Assembly (NCBI GenBank): GCA_046330455.1
Contig: JAXLSU010000002.1
Location: 375,718-439,717 of the forward strand
From: CAVQXR01 sp046330455
GTDB taxonomy: Bacteria > Actinomycetota > Thermoleophilia > Gaiellales > Gaiellaceae
Length of the DNA stretch: 64,000 bases
Reading direction: 5' to 3'
The notes beneath the pieces are model-generated. The model searched no databases. It had not been told where the DNA came from and saw nothing but the letters and a program-made list of their open reading frames with translations. Shown in pieces: positions 52,597-61,456 of the stretch (positions are counted from its first letter, which is position 1; every line of letters starts with the position of its first letter). Made by a program: the position numbers and the translations under genes.

Positions 52597-53709
52597 TCAG
52601 GCGTCGCCGCGGGGCTGGTAGACGCAGCCGGGGTCCTCGGCCAGCGGGTCGCCCGTCGCGGCGTGAGCGCGGGCGCGGCTGCCCCCGCAACGATGCCGGT
52701 ACTCGCAGCGACCGCAGCGGCCGCCCAGGAGATCGGGGTCGCGCAGCGTCCGGAAGAGCGGGTGCTCCCGGTAGACGGAGACGAGATCGTCGGTGCGGAC
52801 GTTGCCGGCGACGAGCGGGAGAAACCCGCTCGGGCAGATGCTCCCGAGGTGATCGACGAAGAGGAATCCGTTACCGTCGGTGACGGCGCGACCGGCACGC
52901 CCCACGCCCCGGATCTGCTGCGTGTCCACGGCGAGCGCCTGACCGCGCTGGGCGAGGACGCGGTGGTAGTGAGGAGCCTCGGTCGTCTTGATTCCGAACG
53001 GCACGCGTGCCTGGAGGTCGGCAGCCCACTCGAGCACCGTCTCGATCTCGGCCGCGCCGAGCCCGTCGGAGGCGCTGGCGCGACCGACGGGGATGAGAAA
53101 GAAGAGCGCCCACAGCACAGCACCTGCGCGCTCGACGGTGCGGGCGATCTCGGGCAGGTCGGCGACCGTCTGGCGCGCGACGGTCGTGTTGATCTGCAAC
53201 GGCAGCCCGAGGTCGCGCGCGTCGTCGATGATCCGCATCGTGTAGCGATGGGAGCCGCTCACGCGACGGAACGCGTCGTGGGCCTCGGCGCTCGAGCCGT
53301 CGAGGCTGACCGCGAGCCGGGCCAGACCGGCCTCGCGCAGCTCCTCGAGCCGGGTACGGGTGACGGCGGCGGTGCCGCTCGGGGTGAGCGAGACCGAGAG
53401 GCCGCGCGCGACTCCGTGACGGACGAGCTCGGCAACGTCTCGACGCCGCAGCGGATCGCCGCCGGTCAGGACGAACAGCGGCTTGCGAGGCTCGAAGGCC
53501 ACGACCCGGTCGATCAGCTGCTTGCCCTCCGCGGTGGTCAGCTCGTCGGGGTGACGGTGCGGGATCGCCTCGGCGCGGCAGTGCACGCAGGCGAGCGCGC
53601 ATGCCCTTGTCACCTCCCAGATGACGATGAAGGGCGCCGACGCAAACGGCGACCCGGGAGCGCCCTCCGCATGCTCGACCGATGCGGGCTTCGGCGCGGT
53701 CGTTGCCAT
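52597..53709 (-). CDS. Radical SAM/SPASM domain protein (TIGR04053-like)
   Basis: A radical SAM enzyme binding [4Fe-4S] via TRACALACVHCRAEA (CxxxCxxC), with the GGDP motif in FVLTGGDPLRRRDVAELV. A SPASM-type C-terminal domain holds further cysteines (SICPSGFLPLVAGN ... GGRCGRCEYRHRCGGSRARAHAATGDPLAEDPGCVY) for auxiliary clusters. The 370-residue size and motif set match the TIGR04053 group, whose members are often associated with peptide or haem-like maturation, but no precursor peptide is visible nearby. ATG 53709 is chosen; an ATG 21 bases upstream is also in frame. Confidence 0.85.
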   Translation of the reverse strand: MATTAPKPASVEHAEGAPGSPFASAPFIVIWEVTRACALACVHCRAEAIPHRHPDELTTAEGKQLIDRVVAFEPRKPLFVLTGGDPLRRRDVAELVRHGVARGLSVSLTPSGTAAVTRTRLEELREAGLARLAVSLDGSSAEAHDAFRRVSGSHRYTMRIIDDARDLGLPLQINTTVARQTVADLPEIARTVERAGAVLWALFFLIPVGRASASDGLGAAEIETVLEWAADLQARVPFGIKTTEAPHYHRVLAQRGQALAVDTQQIRGVGRAGRAVTDGNGFLFVDHLGSICPSGFLPLVAGNVRTDDLVSVYREHPLFRTLRDPDLLGGRCGRCEYRHRCGGSRARAHAATGDPLAEDPGCVYQPRGDA

Positions 53710-53782
53710 GAGGTTGATGCTAGCGCGCATTCCCTGCGCGAATGACGCAACCGATCGTCGCGCAGGTCTCCGACCGACCTGG

Positions 53783-54760
53783 CTAGCCGAGCTCGAGCAC
53801 GAGCTTGCCGAAGTGCTCGCCGGCCTCCATGCGGGCATGGGCGGCAGCGGCCTCCGACAGGGGACGGACGCTGTCGACGACGGGCGCCCATGACCCGTTC
53901 TCGACGGCCTGGAGGAGCCCCCTGAAGTCGGCAGGGCTACCCATCGTCGTTCCGAGCAGCGAGAACTGGCCGAAGTAGAACGGCCTCACCTCGAGCGTCG
54001 CGGCCGTCCCGGCGGTCGCGCCGAACGCGGCAACACGGCCTCCGGGGGCGAGGCAGTGAACCGAGTCGGGCCAGGTCGAGCCGACCGAGTCGACGACGAC
54101 GTCGACACCCCGGCCGCCCGTGAGGGCGCGTACCTCGTCCGCCCAGCCGCTCTGCGTGTAGTCGACGCCCGCCTCGGCCCCGAGCGCGACCGCGCGGTCG
54201 AGCTTCTCCCGGCTCGACGAGGTGACGAGCACCCGGGCGCCGGCCTGGTGGGCGAGGGAGACGGCGAACGTCGAGACGCCGCTTCCCGCACCGAGCACGA
54301 GCACGGTCTCTCCGAGCCGCAGCTGCGCCCTGCCAAACAGCGCCCGGTACGCCGTGAGCCCTGCGAGCGGAAAGGCGGCCGCCTCGGCGAACGAGAGCCG
54401 GGCCGGCTTCGGATAGAGGTTCTCGGCCGGAACGCTGACGAGCTCGGCGTACGTCCCGTTCGTCGGCCCGCCGAGGATCTCGAAGCCGGCTTCGGGAGCG
54501 GCCTCGCTCTCGCCCCAGCGCAGCGAGGGCAGGATCACGACCTCCTCACCGGTGTCACGACGGATCCCGGCCCCGTCGGAGCCGGGAACGAGCGGGAGCG
54601 GGAACTCGTAGACCCCCGTGCGCACGAGCCGGTCGCGGCGGTTCAGCGCCGCGGCGCGAAGCTCGACGACGACGTCGCCCGCACCGGGCTCCGGGTCGGG
54701 GAACGCGCCGAGTCGAAGCACCTCCGGCCCGCCGTACTCCTCGAGAGCGACCGCCTGCAT
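53783..54760 (-). CDS. Zinc-free medium-chain dehydrogenase / quinone reductase-like
   Basis: An NADPH:quinone oxidoreductase-type MDR protein. MQAVALEEYGGPEVLRLGAFPDPEPGAGDVVVELRAAALNRRD is the family start, LVPGSDGAGI the substrate-domain core and VLVLGAGSGVSTFAVSLAHQAGARVLVTSSS the nucleotide-binding motif. It lacks the Cys/His set of zinc alcohol dehydrogenases. The 325-residue length is normal. Substrate unknown. Confidence 0.85.
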   Translation of the reverse strand: MQAVALEEYGGPEVLRLGAFPDPEPGAGDVVVELRAAALNRRDRLVRTGVYEFPLPLVPGSDGAGIRRDTGEEVVILPSLRWGESEAAPEAGFEILGGPTNGTYAELVSVPAENLYPKPARLSFAEAAAFPLAGLTAYRALFGRAQLRLGETVLVLGAGSGVSTFAVSLAHQAGARVLVTSSSREKLDRAVALGAEAGVDYTQSGWADEVRALTGGRGVDVVVDSVGSTWPDSVHCLAPGGRVAAFGATAGTAATLEVRPFYFGQFSLLGTTMGSPADFRGLLQAVENGSWAPVVDSVRPLSEAAAAHARMEAGEHFGKLVLELG

Positions 54761-54792
54761 CCGCCCGGCAGCCTAGCCGCTGTCCCGGGCCG

Positions 54793-56257
54793 TCAGCGCC
54801 GGACCTGCACGGCCTTTCCGGCCCAGGGAGGCGCCTCGCCCGCGCGGCACGCGGGGTTTGCCCGGTCGGGCGGCGGAGAGACCGCCGTGAACGCGCCACC
54901 GAAGTCCTGCTCCACCGACGGAACCCGAAGCAGCGTCCTGCTCGCGTATCCCTCCCGCTTCGCCGCCGGGACGATCTGCACGAGGTAGTTGTCCTGGATC
55001 GCCTGGCGGTTCGTATCGAGGCTGAGCGGGCCGTAGGCCGTGTCGAGCTGAATGCTCGAGAGCGCCCGCAGGAGCGGCTCGCCCGTCGCTCCGCCGGTCT
55101 CCTCGAGCGTGACGACGAGAGCGGTCGCCGCGTTGAACGCGCCTGCGACGAGCGCGGACGGCCCGCCGACGTCGACCTGCGGGTAGACCTCGCGGATGAG
55201 CTTGCCGTAGCGCACCGTCTTCGCGCGACCCGTCTTGCCGACGGGAGTCGGCGTGGCCGCCACGGAGCCTGCGAGGCGCTCGCCGACGAGGTCGAGCGTC
55301 TCCGGCTCGAGCCAGGCCGAGGTGCCGAGAAACCGCGTCGGATCGACCTTCCCGGTCAGGCGCTGGAACGTCTCGATGAACGCGGCCAGGTCGGGGCCGT
55401 CGAGCGCGACCACGTAGCCGTCGACCTCGACCGGAAGCTGCGTCACGTAGGGCGCGAACTCGGTCTCGCCCGGCGGCGCCCAGATGCGCGTCGTGACGAC
55501 GCCCCCGACGCCGCAGAACTCCGCCGTAAAGCCGGCGAGCGTCGTGTAGCCGGCGAGCGTGTCCTCGCCGAGGAGCGCTGCGGACTTCCAGCCGAGCGTG
55601 CTCGCCGCGTAGTCGCCGAGGCCGGCAGTCGTCTGGGCGCCGTCCGGCCCGAACCGGAACACGTTCGGGGCATCGACGACGAGCGTCGTCTCCTGGGCTG
55701 CGCTCCCGGGGTCGAGGAACAGGGTGTCCGGATGGTCGAGCGCGAGCCGGGCGGTCGATCCCGCCCTCGGGCGAGGTCGGCCCGATGAGAACGTCGGCCC
55801 GGCTCTCCTCGAGGAGCCGTGTCACCTCGGCGGCTGTGCCCTCGGCGGTGCCGTCGGCACACCCGTAGCCGACGATCTCGATCGCCCGCCCGCCGGCCAC
55901 GATCCCGGTCATGCCGTCGGTCGGGTGCGGACCTGCCGGCGTTCCGCCCGCATGCTGGGCGAACGCCGCCTGGATCGCCGCGACGACCGGCTCGTACGTA
56001 CCGACGAGCGGGCCCTCGCAGTCGGCGACGATCGCGAGGCGAATCGGCTCGGCCGGCCCGGTCGTCGCTCCCGGCTCCGCGGTTCCCGTGTCGAGCGCCG
56101 GCGAGGTCTCCGCTGCCTGTGACCCCGCCGGCGCGGCGTTTCCGCCACCGCCGTCCTTTCCACAGCCGGCGGCGAGCACCGCGAGCAGGACGACCGGGAT
56201 GACGAGCGCGATCCGGCGGCGGAGAGCCCGGGGAGCAGCGGGCGGAGCCTTCGTCAC
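54793..56257 (-). pseudogene. ABC-type substrate-binding lipoprotein, frameshifted
   Basis: The N-terminal frame (from 56257) has a lipoprotein signal (IALVIPVVLLAVLAAGCG), then EPIRLAIVADCEGPLVGTYEPVVAAIQAAF and ADVLIGPTSPEGG, the start of a periplasmic-binding type I (Leu/Ile/Val-like) fold. At about 55755-55760 the matching frame changes. RLALDHPDTLFLDPGS, NVFRFGPDGAQTTAGLGDYAA and the rest of the fold continue in another frame to the stop at 54793. One extra C in the run CGCCCGG accounts for the shift. Removing it yields a single frame of about 487 residues. This is either a true pseudogene or a sequencing error. No permease or ATPase gene is adjacent. Confidence 0.8.
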
Positions 56258-56298
56258 GCCGCCCAGCCTACCCTCACGACTCGACGGCCTCCCCTGCT

Positions 56299-56784
56299 CT
56301 ACGCGGACCCGTGCGGGTGGAAGAACAGCCGCGCGCGGAGATTCTCCGCGTCCTGGGGCAGATCGTCGGAGAGGAGCTTCAGGTCGTCACCGAAGACCGA
56401 GCGGTCGAGGGTCGTCACGTCGGGCCAGTCGATCTCGACGAGGTTGTCGGCAGGATCCCGCAGGTACAGCTGGACGGCGCCACCGGGAAGCTCCCACAGG
56501 TGGCGAAAGCGCGTGCCCTCCTCGAAGGCCCCGAGCTCCTTCACCCGCAGGTAGCAGGCTTCGAAATCGTCGACCTCGACCCCGAAGTGCCCGTACGTCC
56601 GTCCCGGCGCGTCGGCTACCTCGAACAGGTGGAGCTGGATGTCCCCGAGCCGAAGCCAGCGAACTGCCATGCCGAAGTTGGGTGCGGGCAGCCGCTCCAT
56701 GAAGAAGACATCCCGGTAGAAGGCCAGTGACTCCTCGATGTCGAGGGCGGGGATGCTCACGTGGTTGATCGCCGTGGCCCGCAT
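56299..56784 (-). CDS. VOC (glyoxalase/dioxygenase fold) protein
   Basis: A small metal-dependent vicinal-oxygen-chelate protein. ATG 56784 starts MRATAINHVSIPALDIEESLAFYRDVFFMERL. The paired beta-alpha-beta modules continue in GDIQLHLFEV, YGHFGVEVDDFEACYLRVKELG and GGAVQLYLRDPADNLVEIDWPD, with His, Glu candidates for metal binding. At 161 residues it is slightly longer than a minimal glyoxalase. Divergent from larA across 76 bp. Confidence 0.85.
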   Translation of the reverse strand: MRATAINHVSIPALDIEESLAFYRDVFFMERLPAPNFGMAVRWLRLGDIQLHLFEVADAPGRTYGHFGVEVDDFEACYLRVKELGAFEEGTRFRHLWELPGGAVQLYLRDPADNLVEIDWPDVTTLDRSVFGDDLKLLSDDLPQDAENLRARLFFHPHGSA

Positions 56785-56860
56785 CGCGCGATCATAGACG
56801 CGGCTCGCGCCGCCGAATAGACTCGGGCCGGGAGACCGAGAATCGAGGCTGGGAGGACCG

Positions 56861-58273
56861 ATGGCCGACACCTACCGGGCAGTGATCCCGTACGAGTCGC
56901 TCGATCCGCTGACGATCGGGGCAGCGGACGACGAGAGCAAGGTCCACCGTGACACGCTCGAGCTCGAGATCCCGCAGCGCAACCTGCTGGCGGCCGTCTA
57001 CCCGGACGAGCCGGCACCCGTTCCGGACACGACGGCGGCCGCCGCGTACGCGCTCGAGCACCCGGTCTCGGGCCACACGTTCGCCCGGCTCCTTGAGGAG
57101 AGGACGAGCGTCGCGATCGTGATCGACAACCAGTTCCGGCCGACACCCCAGGCGAAGCTGCTCCCGGCGGTCTTCGATGGGATCGAGGCGGCGGGGATCA
57201 CCGATGTCTGCGTGATCTGCGCGAACGGGAAGGTGTTCCCGATGTCCGAGTCCGACACCGAGCAGAAGCTCGGCAGGGACAACCTCGCCCGGATGGAGCG
57301 CCTCGGGATCCCCTTCCTCCAGAACGAGCCTCGAAACGCCGAGGCGTACACCTACGTCGGCGTCTCCTCGCGCGGCACGCCGGTCTGGCTCCACACCGCC
57401 GTGGCGAGAGCCGAGGTGACGATCACGATCGGCCAGGCCCAGTCGAACCACTGGGGTGCGGGCGGCGGCGGCAAGCTCATCCTGCCCGGCGTCGTATCCG
57501 ACGAGACGATCGAGTCGAACCACTGCGCCTTCGTCCCTTCACCGCAGACCCACTACGGCGCCTACGCGGGCCCGATGCGGGCGGACATCGACGAGGTCGC
57601 GACCATGTGCGACCTCACCTGCACGATGAACGTGATCCTCGACACCCACGGACGGGTCGTCGACATCGTGTTCGGCTCGCACCCGGACGCCCACCGGGTC
57701 GCGATCGGCCGCTTCAACGAGATCTACTCGTACGAGCACCCGGGCCCCGCCGACATCGCGATCTGCGGCGTCTTCGCACCGACCGACCACCTGTTCTTCC
57801 ACACGGGGTGGGGCTGCATGTCCTCCGACCTCGTCGTCAAGGAGGGCGGATCGATCGTGTACTGCAGCCCGTCGCCCGGGGTCTCGACCGCAGTCGGAGA
57901 CTTCCCCGGCCTCGCGCTCATGGATCTCATGAAGCCGTACATGCCGGCCACGCGGGAGAACTACGAGCGCGTCCTGCGCGACATCCACGGCCGCGTCATC
58001 CAGATGTGGGCCGGCTGTATCTGGGTACCGATCTACGAGGTCATGACCCGCAAGCACCTGACGATGGTGACGCTACCCGACAACCTCGGGATGGCCGCCG
58101 ACATCGGGATCGACGCGACGACCTCGCTCGAGGGCGCGTTCGCGGCCGCGATGGAGCGCCACGGCCCCGACGCGAAGGTCGTCGTGCTTCCGTTTGCCCG
58201 CTACCAGCTTCCGCGCAACGCGATCCGCATGCACGCCGACGAGATCCGCGTGCACGAGGAGATCCGCCTGTAG
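56861..58273 (+). CDS. larA: LarA-family nickel-pincer racemase/epimerase homologue
   Basis: LarA enzymes racemise or epimerise 2-hydroxyacids using a nickel-pincer nucleotide bound to Lys. Residues 89-96 (DNQFRPTP) match the DxxRPTP motif, His197 lies in QAQSNHWGAGGGGKLILPG with the likely pincer Lys205, and His221 in ESNHCAF is the distal nickel ligand. The usual GTHRP catalytic motif (His108 in L. plantarum) is replaced here by Gly123-Lys-Val-Phe-Pro127, so no His is present. At 470 residues it is longer than Lp LarA (about 424). It is therefore a divergent LarA homologue, probably not a lactate racemase. larB, larC and larE lie 2-5 kb downstream. Confidence 0.85.
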   Translation: MADTYRAVIPYESLDPLTIGAADDESKVHRDTLELEIPQRNLLAAVYPDEPAPVPDTTAAAAYALEHPVSGHTFARLLEERTSVAIVIDNQFRPTPQAKLLPAVFDGIEAAGITDVCVICANGKVFPMSESDTEQKLGRDNLARMERLGIPFLQNEPRNAEAYTYVGVSSRGTPVWLHTAVARAEVTITIGQAQSNHWGAGGGGKLILPGVVSDETIESNHCAFVPSPQTHYGAYAGPMRADIDEVATMCDLTCTMNVILDTHGRVVDIVFGSHPDAHRVAIGRFNEIYSYEHPGPADIAICGVFAPTDHLFFHTGWGCMSSDLVVKEGGSIVYCSPSPGVSTAVGDFPGLALMDLMKPYMPATRENYERVLRDIHGRVIQMWAGCIWVPIYEVMTRKHLTMVTLPDNLGMAADIGIDATTSLEGAFAAAMERHGPDAKVVVLPFARYQLPRNAIRMHADEIRVHEEIRL

Positions 58274-58304
58274 GCGTCGCGGCCGGGCGTACCATGGGCC
58301 GGAG

Positions 58305-58574
58305 ATGCCCTTCGGCCCGGACGGTGAGATCCGCGGCTCGACGACGATCCTCGAGCTGCTGCGACGCTACCCGAGCGGCGAGGCGGCGCGGCTCATGTCG
58401 CGTCTGTCCTGGCCATGCGCGCACTGCGGCGGGGCGCCGCACGAGCCGCTGACAATGGCCGCAAAGCGCCACCGAAACGCACCGCGCGACGTCCTCACCG
58501 CGTTCCGGGCGCTCGACGAGCCGGGAGGGCCGACCGAGGAGATCGTGACCCGGGCCGCGAAGAAGTACCGTTGA
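58305..58574 (+). CDS. Small CxxC protein, DUF1858-like
   Basis: An 89-residue protein starting 32 bp after larA. GSTTILELLRRYPSGEAARLMSRL resembles the helical N-terminus of DUF1858 proteins, and PCAHCGGAPHEPL carries a CxxC pair where DUF1858 has its cysteines. The rest is helical and basic (MAAKRHRNAPRDVLTAFRALDE). It could bind a metal or cluster, or accompany LarA. The family match is weak and the role unproven. Confidence 0.55.
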   Translation: MPFGPDGEIRGSTTILELLRRYPSGEAARLMSRLSWPCAHCGGAPHEPLTMAAKRHRNAPRDVLTAFRALDEPGGPTEEIVTRAAKKYR

Positions 58575-58575
58575 G

Positions 58576-59562
58576 ATGAGACGCGCATCGTTGCTCGCAG
58601 CCGTCGCCTTCCTCGTTCTTGCCGTACCGGCGGTCGCCGGCGCACGCGTCGCGGTCGCCCCCGGCGAGGTCGTGTTCACAGGGGCGAGGACGCCTCAGGG
58701 GAAGACACTCGTGCGCGGCGTGCACTCCGACGGCACGCAGCTCCGCACGCTCCCGCTCGGCGAGCGGAAGCGCGCCTGGTGGTCGCCGGACGGAACGAAG
58801 GCGGTCGTCATGCGCGGCAAGCTCTCGATCGTGAACGCCGACGGCTCCGGGACGGTGGTGCTCCGAGCCTCGTGCGCAGGCCGCTGCGACGTCGCCTGGT
58901 CGGCGGACGGGAAGCGGATCGCCTACACCGTGGTCGAGGCGTGCTCCTCCCCGCCCTGCGGCTCGTACCTTGCGACGGTCCGCGCGAGCGGGGGTGACCG
59001 CAAGGTCCTGCTCCGTTTCCGCGGCGCCTCGGTCGAGAGCCCCGCCTGGTCGCCCGACGGCAAGACGATCGCCTTCGTCGAGGAGGCCTCCGGGATCCAG
59101 GATCTGAACCGCGTCGGTGCGAACGGGCGCGGCTTCACGCGCCTCGCGCCGGCCGACGGCGGTGAGTATGCACCCGGCTACCGGCCGGTGTGGACGCCGG
59201 ACAGCAAGCGGATCCTCTTCTCGGCGAAACGCGGCGGCGTCCAGCGGGTGCTGAGCATCCACCGCAGCGGGAGCGATCTCCAGACGCTGGCCGCCGGCTG
59301 GTGGCCCGTCGTGTCACCGAACGGCGAGCAGGTGGCGTTCGTGTCCGGCGACGACATCGGCTACGTCGCGCCGCTCGCCGGCGGAACCGCGAAGCTCGTC
59401 GCCCGGCGTGTCGACTCGGCCTTCGTCTGGTCCCCGGACGGCGCCGAGCTCGCCTACGTGGGAGGCGATTCGCGCGTGCACGTCGCCGCAGCGAACGGGA
59501 AGCGACGGCGGGCGATCACCGACGCGTATGCACGCCTCGGCTCGCTCGCCTGGCGTCCGTAA
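58576..59562 (+). CDS. Exported TolB-like beta-propeller protein
   Basis: A signal peptide (LLAAVAFLVLAVPAVAGA) precedes six or so PD40-type beta-propeller blades: AWWSPDGTKAVVM, VAWSADGKRIAYT, PAWSPDGKTIAFVEE, PVWTPDSKRILFSA, PVVSPNGEQVAFVSG, FVWSPDGAELAYVGG. Such propellers mediate protein contacts, and no Tol-Pal system is present here. It begins one base after the small CxxC gene stop, so it is in the larA transcript. Confidence 0.85.
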   Translation: MRRASLLAAVAFLVLAVPAVAGARVAVAPGEVVFTGARTPQGKTLVRGVHSDGTQLRTLPLGERKRAWWSPDGTKAVVMRGKLSIVNADGSGTVVLRASCAGRCDVAWSADGKRIAYTVVEACSSPPCGSYLATVRASGGDRKVLLRFRGASVESPAWSPDGKTIAFVEEASGIQDLNRVGANGRGFTRLAPADGGEYAPGYRPVWTPDSKRILFSAKRGGVQRVLSIHRSGSDLQTLAAGWWPVVSPNGEQVAFVSGDDIGYVAPLAGGTAKLVARRVDSAFVWSPDGAELAYVGGDSRVHVAAANGKRRRAITDAYARLGSLAWRP

Positions 59563-59583
59563 CCGAGGCGGCTCCGCTCTACG

Positions 59584-60294
59584 ATGGAGCTCGTGGCGCT
59601 GCGGGGCATCCTCTTCGACTTCGACGGCACGCTTGCGGACACGCCGACCGCGGAGCGCACGGCCTGGCCGCTGGTCGCCGCGGTGATCGAACGCCACGTC
59701 CCGGACCTCGATCGCGCCGAGCTGCACCGGCGCTACCACGCGCTGTTCGAGCGCCACTACGCCGACTACCTCGCAGGGACGATCGAGTTCTCCGAGTACC
59801 GGCGCCGCCGCCTTTCCGAGGCGATCGCTCCCTGGCGTGAGGTCGACGACGAGCTGTTCGACGACTACCGGGCCGCGAAGCGGCGCGGGCTCGAGGAGCT
59901 GCGGCTGTACGACGACGCGATAGCGACGCTTCGCGCCGTCCGGAGCGCGGGGCTGCATGCGGGGCTGCTCACGAACGGGCCCTCCGAGCTCCAGCGCCGC
60001 AAGCTCGAGATCACCGGGATCGAGCCGGAGCTCGACGCCATCGCCATCTCGGAGGAGATCGGCGTCGCGAAACCGGCGGCCGAGGCTTTCGCGGTCGCCG
60101 CGGCGATGATCGGGTGCGATCCGTCGGAAGTGGCGATGGTCGGCGATTCGCCAGAAGCGGACATCACCGGCGCGGTCGCAGCGAACGTTGCGATCGCCGT
60201 GCTCGTCACCCGCGGACTTCCGCTGCAGGCAGACGGCGCGATCGTGGTCGAGAGCCTGGACGGTCTGCTGGGCGTGCTCGCACCCGGGTCGTAG
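59584..60294 (+). CDS. HAD-superfamily hydrolase
   Basis: A phosphatase of the Rossmann-like HAD fold. ILFDFDGTLADT is motif I with nucleophile Asp, LLTNGPSELQRRKLE is motif II, the Lys of motif III is in EIGVAKPAAEAFAVAA, and MVGDSPEADITGA is motif IV. A helical cap of subfamily I type lies between motifs I and II. The 236-residue length and the LxTNG motif resemble pyrimidine 5'-nucleotidase YjjG-like members. Last gene of the plus-strand larA group. Confidence 0.88.
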   Translation: MELVALRGILFDFDGTLADTPTAERTAWPLVAAVIERHVPDLDRAELHRRYHALFERHYADYLAGTIEFSEYRRRRLSEAIAPWREVDDELFDDYRAAKRRGLEELRLYDDAIATLRAVRSAGLHAGLLTNGPSELQRRKLEITGIEPELDAIAISEEIGVAKPAAEAFAVAAAMIGCDPSEVAMVGDSPEADITGAVAANVAIAVLVTRGLPLQADGAIVVESLDGLLGVLAPGS

Positions 60295-60338
60295 CCGGGC
60301 TCGACGGCCGCTGCCTGTGCGCGGTTGCTGTGACCCGC

Positions 60339-60370
60339 CGGCCTGGCCGGCCGAGCCAGGCCGTCAACCG
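60339..60370. repeat. GGCC palindrome repeat overlapping larE end
   Basis: GCCTGGCC / GGCCAGGC-type arms followed by CCGTCAACCG, related to the mreB-mreC repeat core. The larE stop codon (60364-60366, minus strand) lies within it. Confidence 0.6.
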
Positions 60371-61176
60371 CCCAGCCGGCCCACGAACACCGCGTTCAGC
60401 GATCCCGAGGAGAAGGGCTCGGGATCGATCTCGACCCGCCGAAAGCCGGCCGCGCGCACGGCGGTCTCAACGGCCGCTCGACCCTCGGCGCTGCGAGCCT
60501 GCGGCAGCTCGCTCGCGGCCAGCTGTACACGGCCGAGCTCGCCGAAGTGACGGACACGGACGACGCGGTAGCCGAGCTGCTTGAGTGCGAGCTCGGCTCG
60601 GTCGACCCGGGCGAGCGCCTCCGGCTCGACCGGCGTGCCGTAGGGCAGCCGCGAGGCGAGACACGGCGAGGCGGGCTTCTCGGCGCTCGGTATGCGAAGC
60701 GCCCGGGCGAGCTCGCGAACCTCCGCCTTGCCCACCCCGGCCTCCAGGAGGGGGTGCACGACCCCGTGCTCCTCTGCCGCGCGCAGGCCGGGCCGCCAGT
60801 CCCCGAGGTCGTCGGCGTTGGCCCCCGACAGCACGGCCGCGTAGCCCCGGCGCTCGGCCAGCCCCGAGAGGAGCGTGTAGAGCTCCGTCTTGCAGTGGTA
60901 GCAGCGGTCGCGATGGTTTCGCCGGTAGCCCTCGCGCTCGAGCTCCGCGGTCGTGACCGTCTCGTGCGCGATCCCGATCGCGTCTGCGACCAACGTGGCC
61001 GCGTCCAGCTCACCGGCGGCGAGCGCGGGGCTCACGGCCGTGACAGCGAGCGCCCGATGGCCGAGCGCACGATGCGCGAGCGCGGCGACGAGCGAGGAGT
61101 CGACCCCGCCCGAGAACGCGACCACGGCGCCCTCGAGACGCCCGATCGCGGCTTCGAGCTCGGCGACCCCCGGCAC
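60364..61176 (-). CDS. larE: LarE sulfur-insertase for nickel-pincer cofactor
   Basis: Adds two sulfur atoms to the pyridinium dicarboxylate mononucleotide in nickel-pincer cofactor synthesis. The PP-loop VVAFSGGVDSSLVA binds ATP, and the RCYHCKTELYTLL and SGANADDLGDWRPGLRAAEEHG segments are family-specific. The Cys in KPASPCLASRLPYG is the candidate sacrificial sulfur donor. GTG 61176 (270 residues) is preferred; the frame is open 51 bases further upstream. larC begins about 290 bp upstream on the same strand. Confidence 0.93.
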   Translation of the reverse strand: MPGVAELEAAIGRLEGAVVAFSGGVDSSLVAALAHRALGHRALAVTAVSPALAAGELDAATLVADAIGIAHETVTTAELEREGYRRNHRDRCYHCKTELYTLLSGLAERRGYAAVLSGANADDLGDWRPGLRAAEEHGVVHPLLEAGVGKAEVRELARALRIPSAEKPASPCLASRLPYGTPVEPEALARVDRAELALKQLGYRVVRVRHFGELGRVQLAASELPQARSAEGRAAVETAVRAAGFRRVEIDPEPFSSGSLNAVFVGRLGG

Positions 61177-61222
61177 CCCGTGATTGTAGGCCGGATGGGT
61201 GACCGCGATCCGACGAGATCGT

Positions 61223-61352
61223 GGCAACGGCCGGGACGGATGAGATCCGGCCCCTACAAGACCAAGACGACACCCGTGTCACCGACAGAAGCACCCGCGG
61301 CAACGGCCGGGCAGGATGAGATCCGGCTCCTACGAGACCACGGTGACACCCG
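61223..61352. repeat. 54-bp direct repeat with palindromes, larE-larC gap
   Basis: Two copies at 61223-61276 and 61299-61352 begin GGCAACGGCCGGG and end ACACCCG. Each contains a degenerate GGATGAGATCCGG palindrome of the dispersed family. The 290-bp gap between larE and larC holds nothing else coding. Confidence 0.8.
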
Positions 61353-61456
61353 GTCGCGGGGAGCAGCACGCGACCGCGGCGATGCCCGCACCGCATGAGA
61401 TCCACAGCGATCCTTGCAGGTCGCGGGCGGCGTGGCGGCTGAGGGGCCGCCTGTAG

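Noticed and set aside
52469..52690. Short minus-strand frame ending AYWVSLGSHAVNASIG between thiolase and the radical SAM gene
   Set aside because: It mostly overlaps the radical SAM gene in another frame, and no family was recognised.
55750..55765. Programmed frameshift in the substrate-binding lipoprotein gene
   Set aside because: No slippery heptamer with a following pseudoknot was evident, and this family is not known to use frameshifting. A simple indel explains it better.
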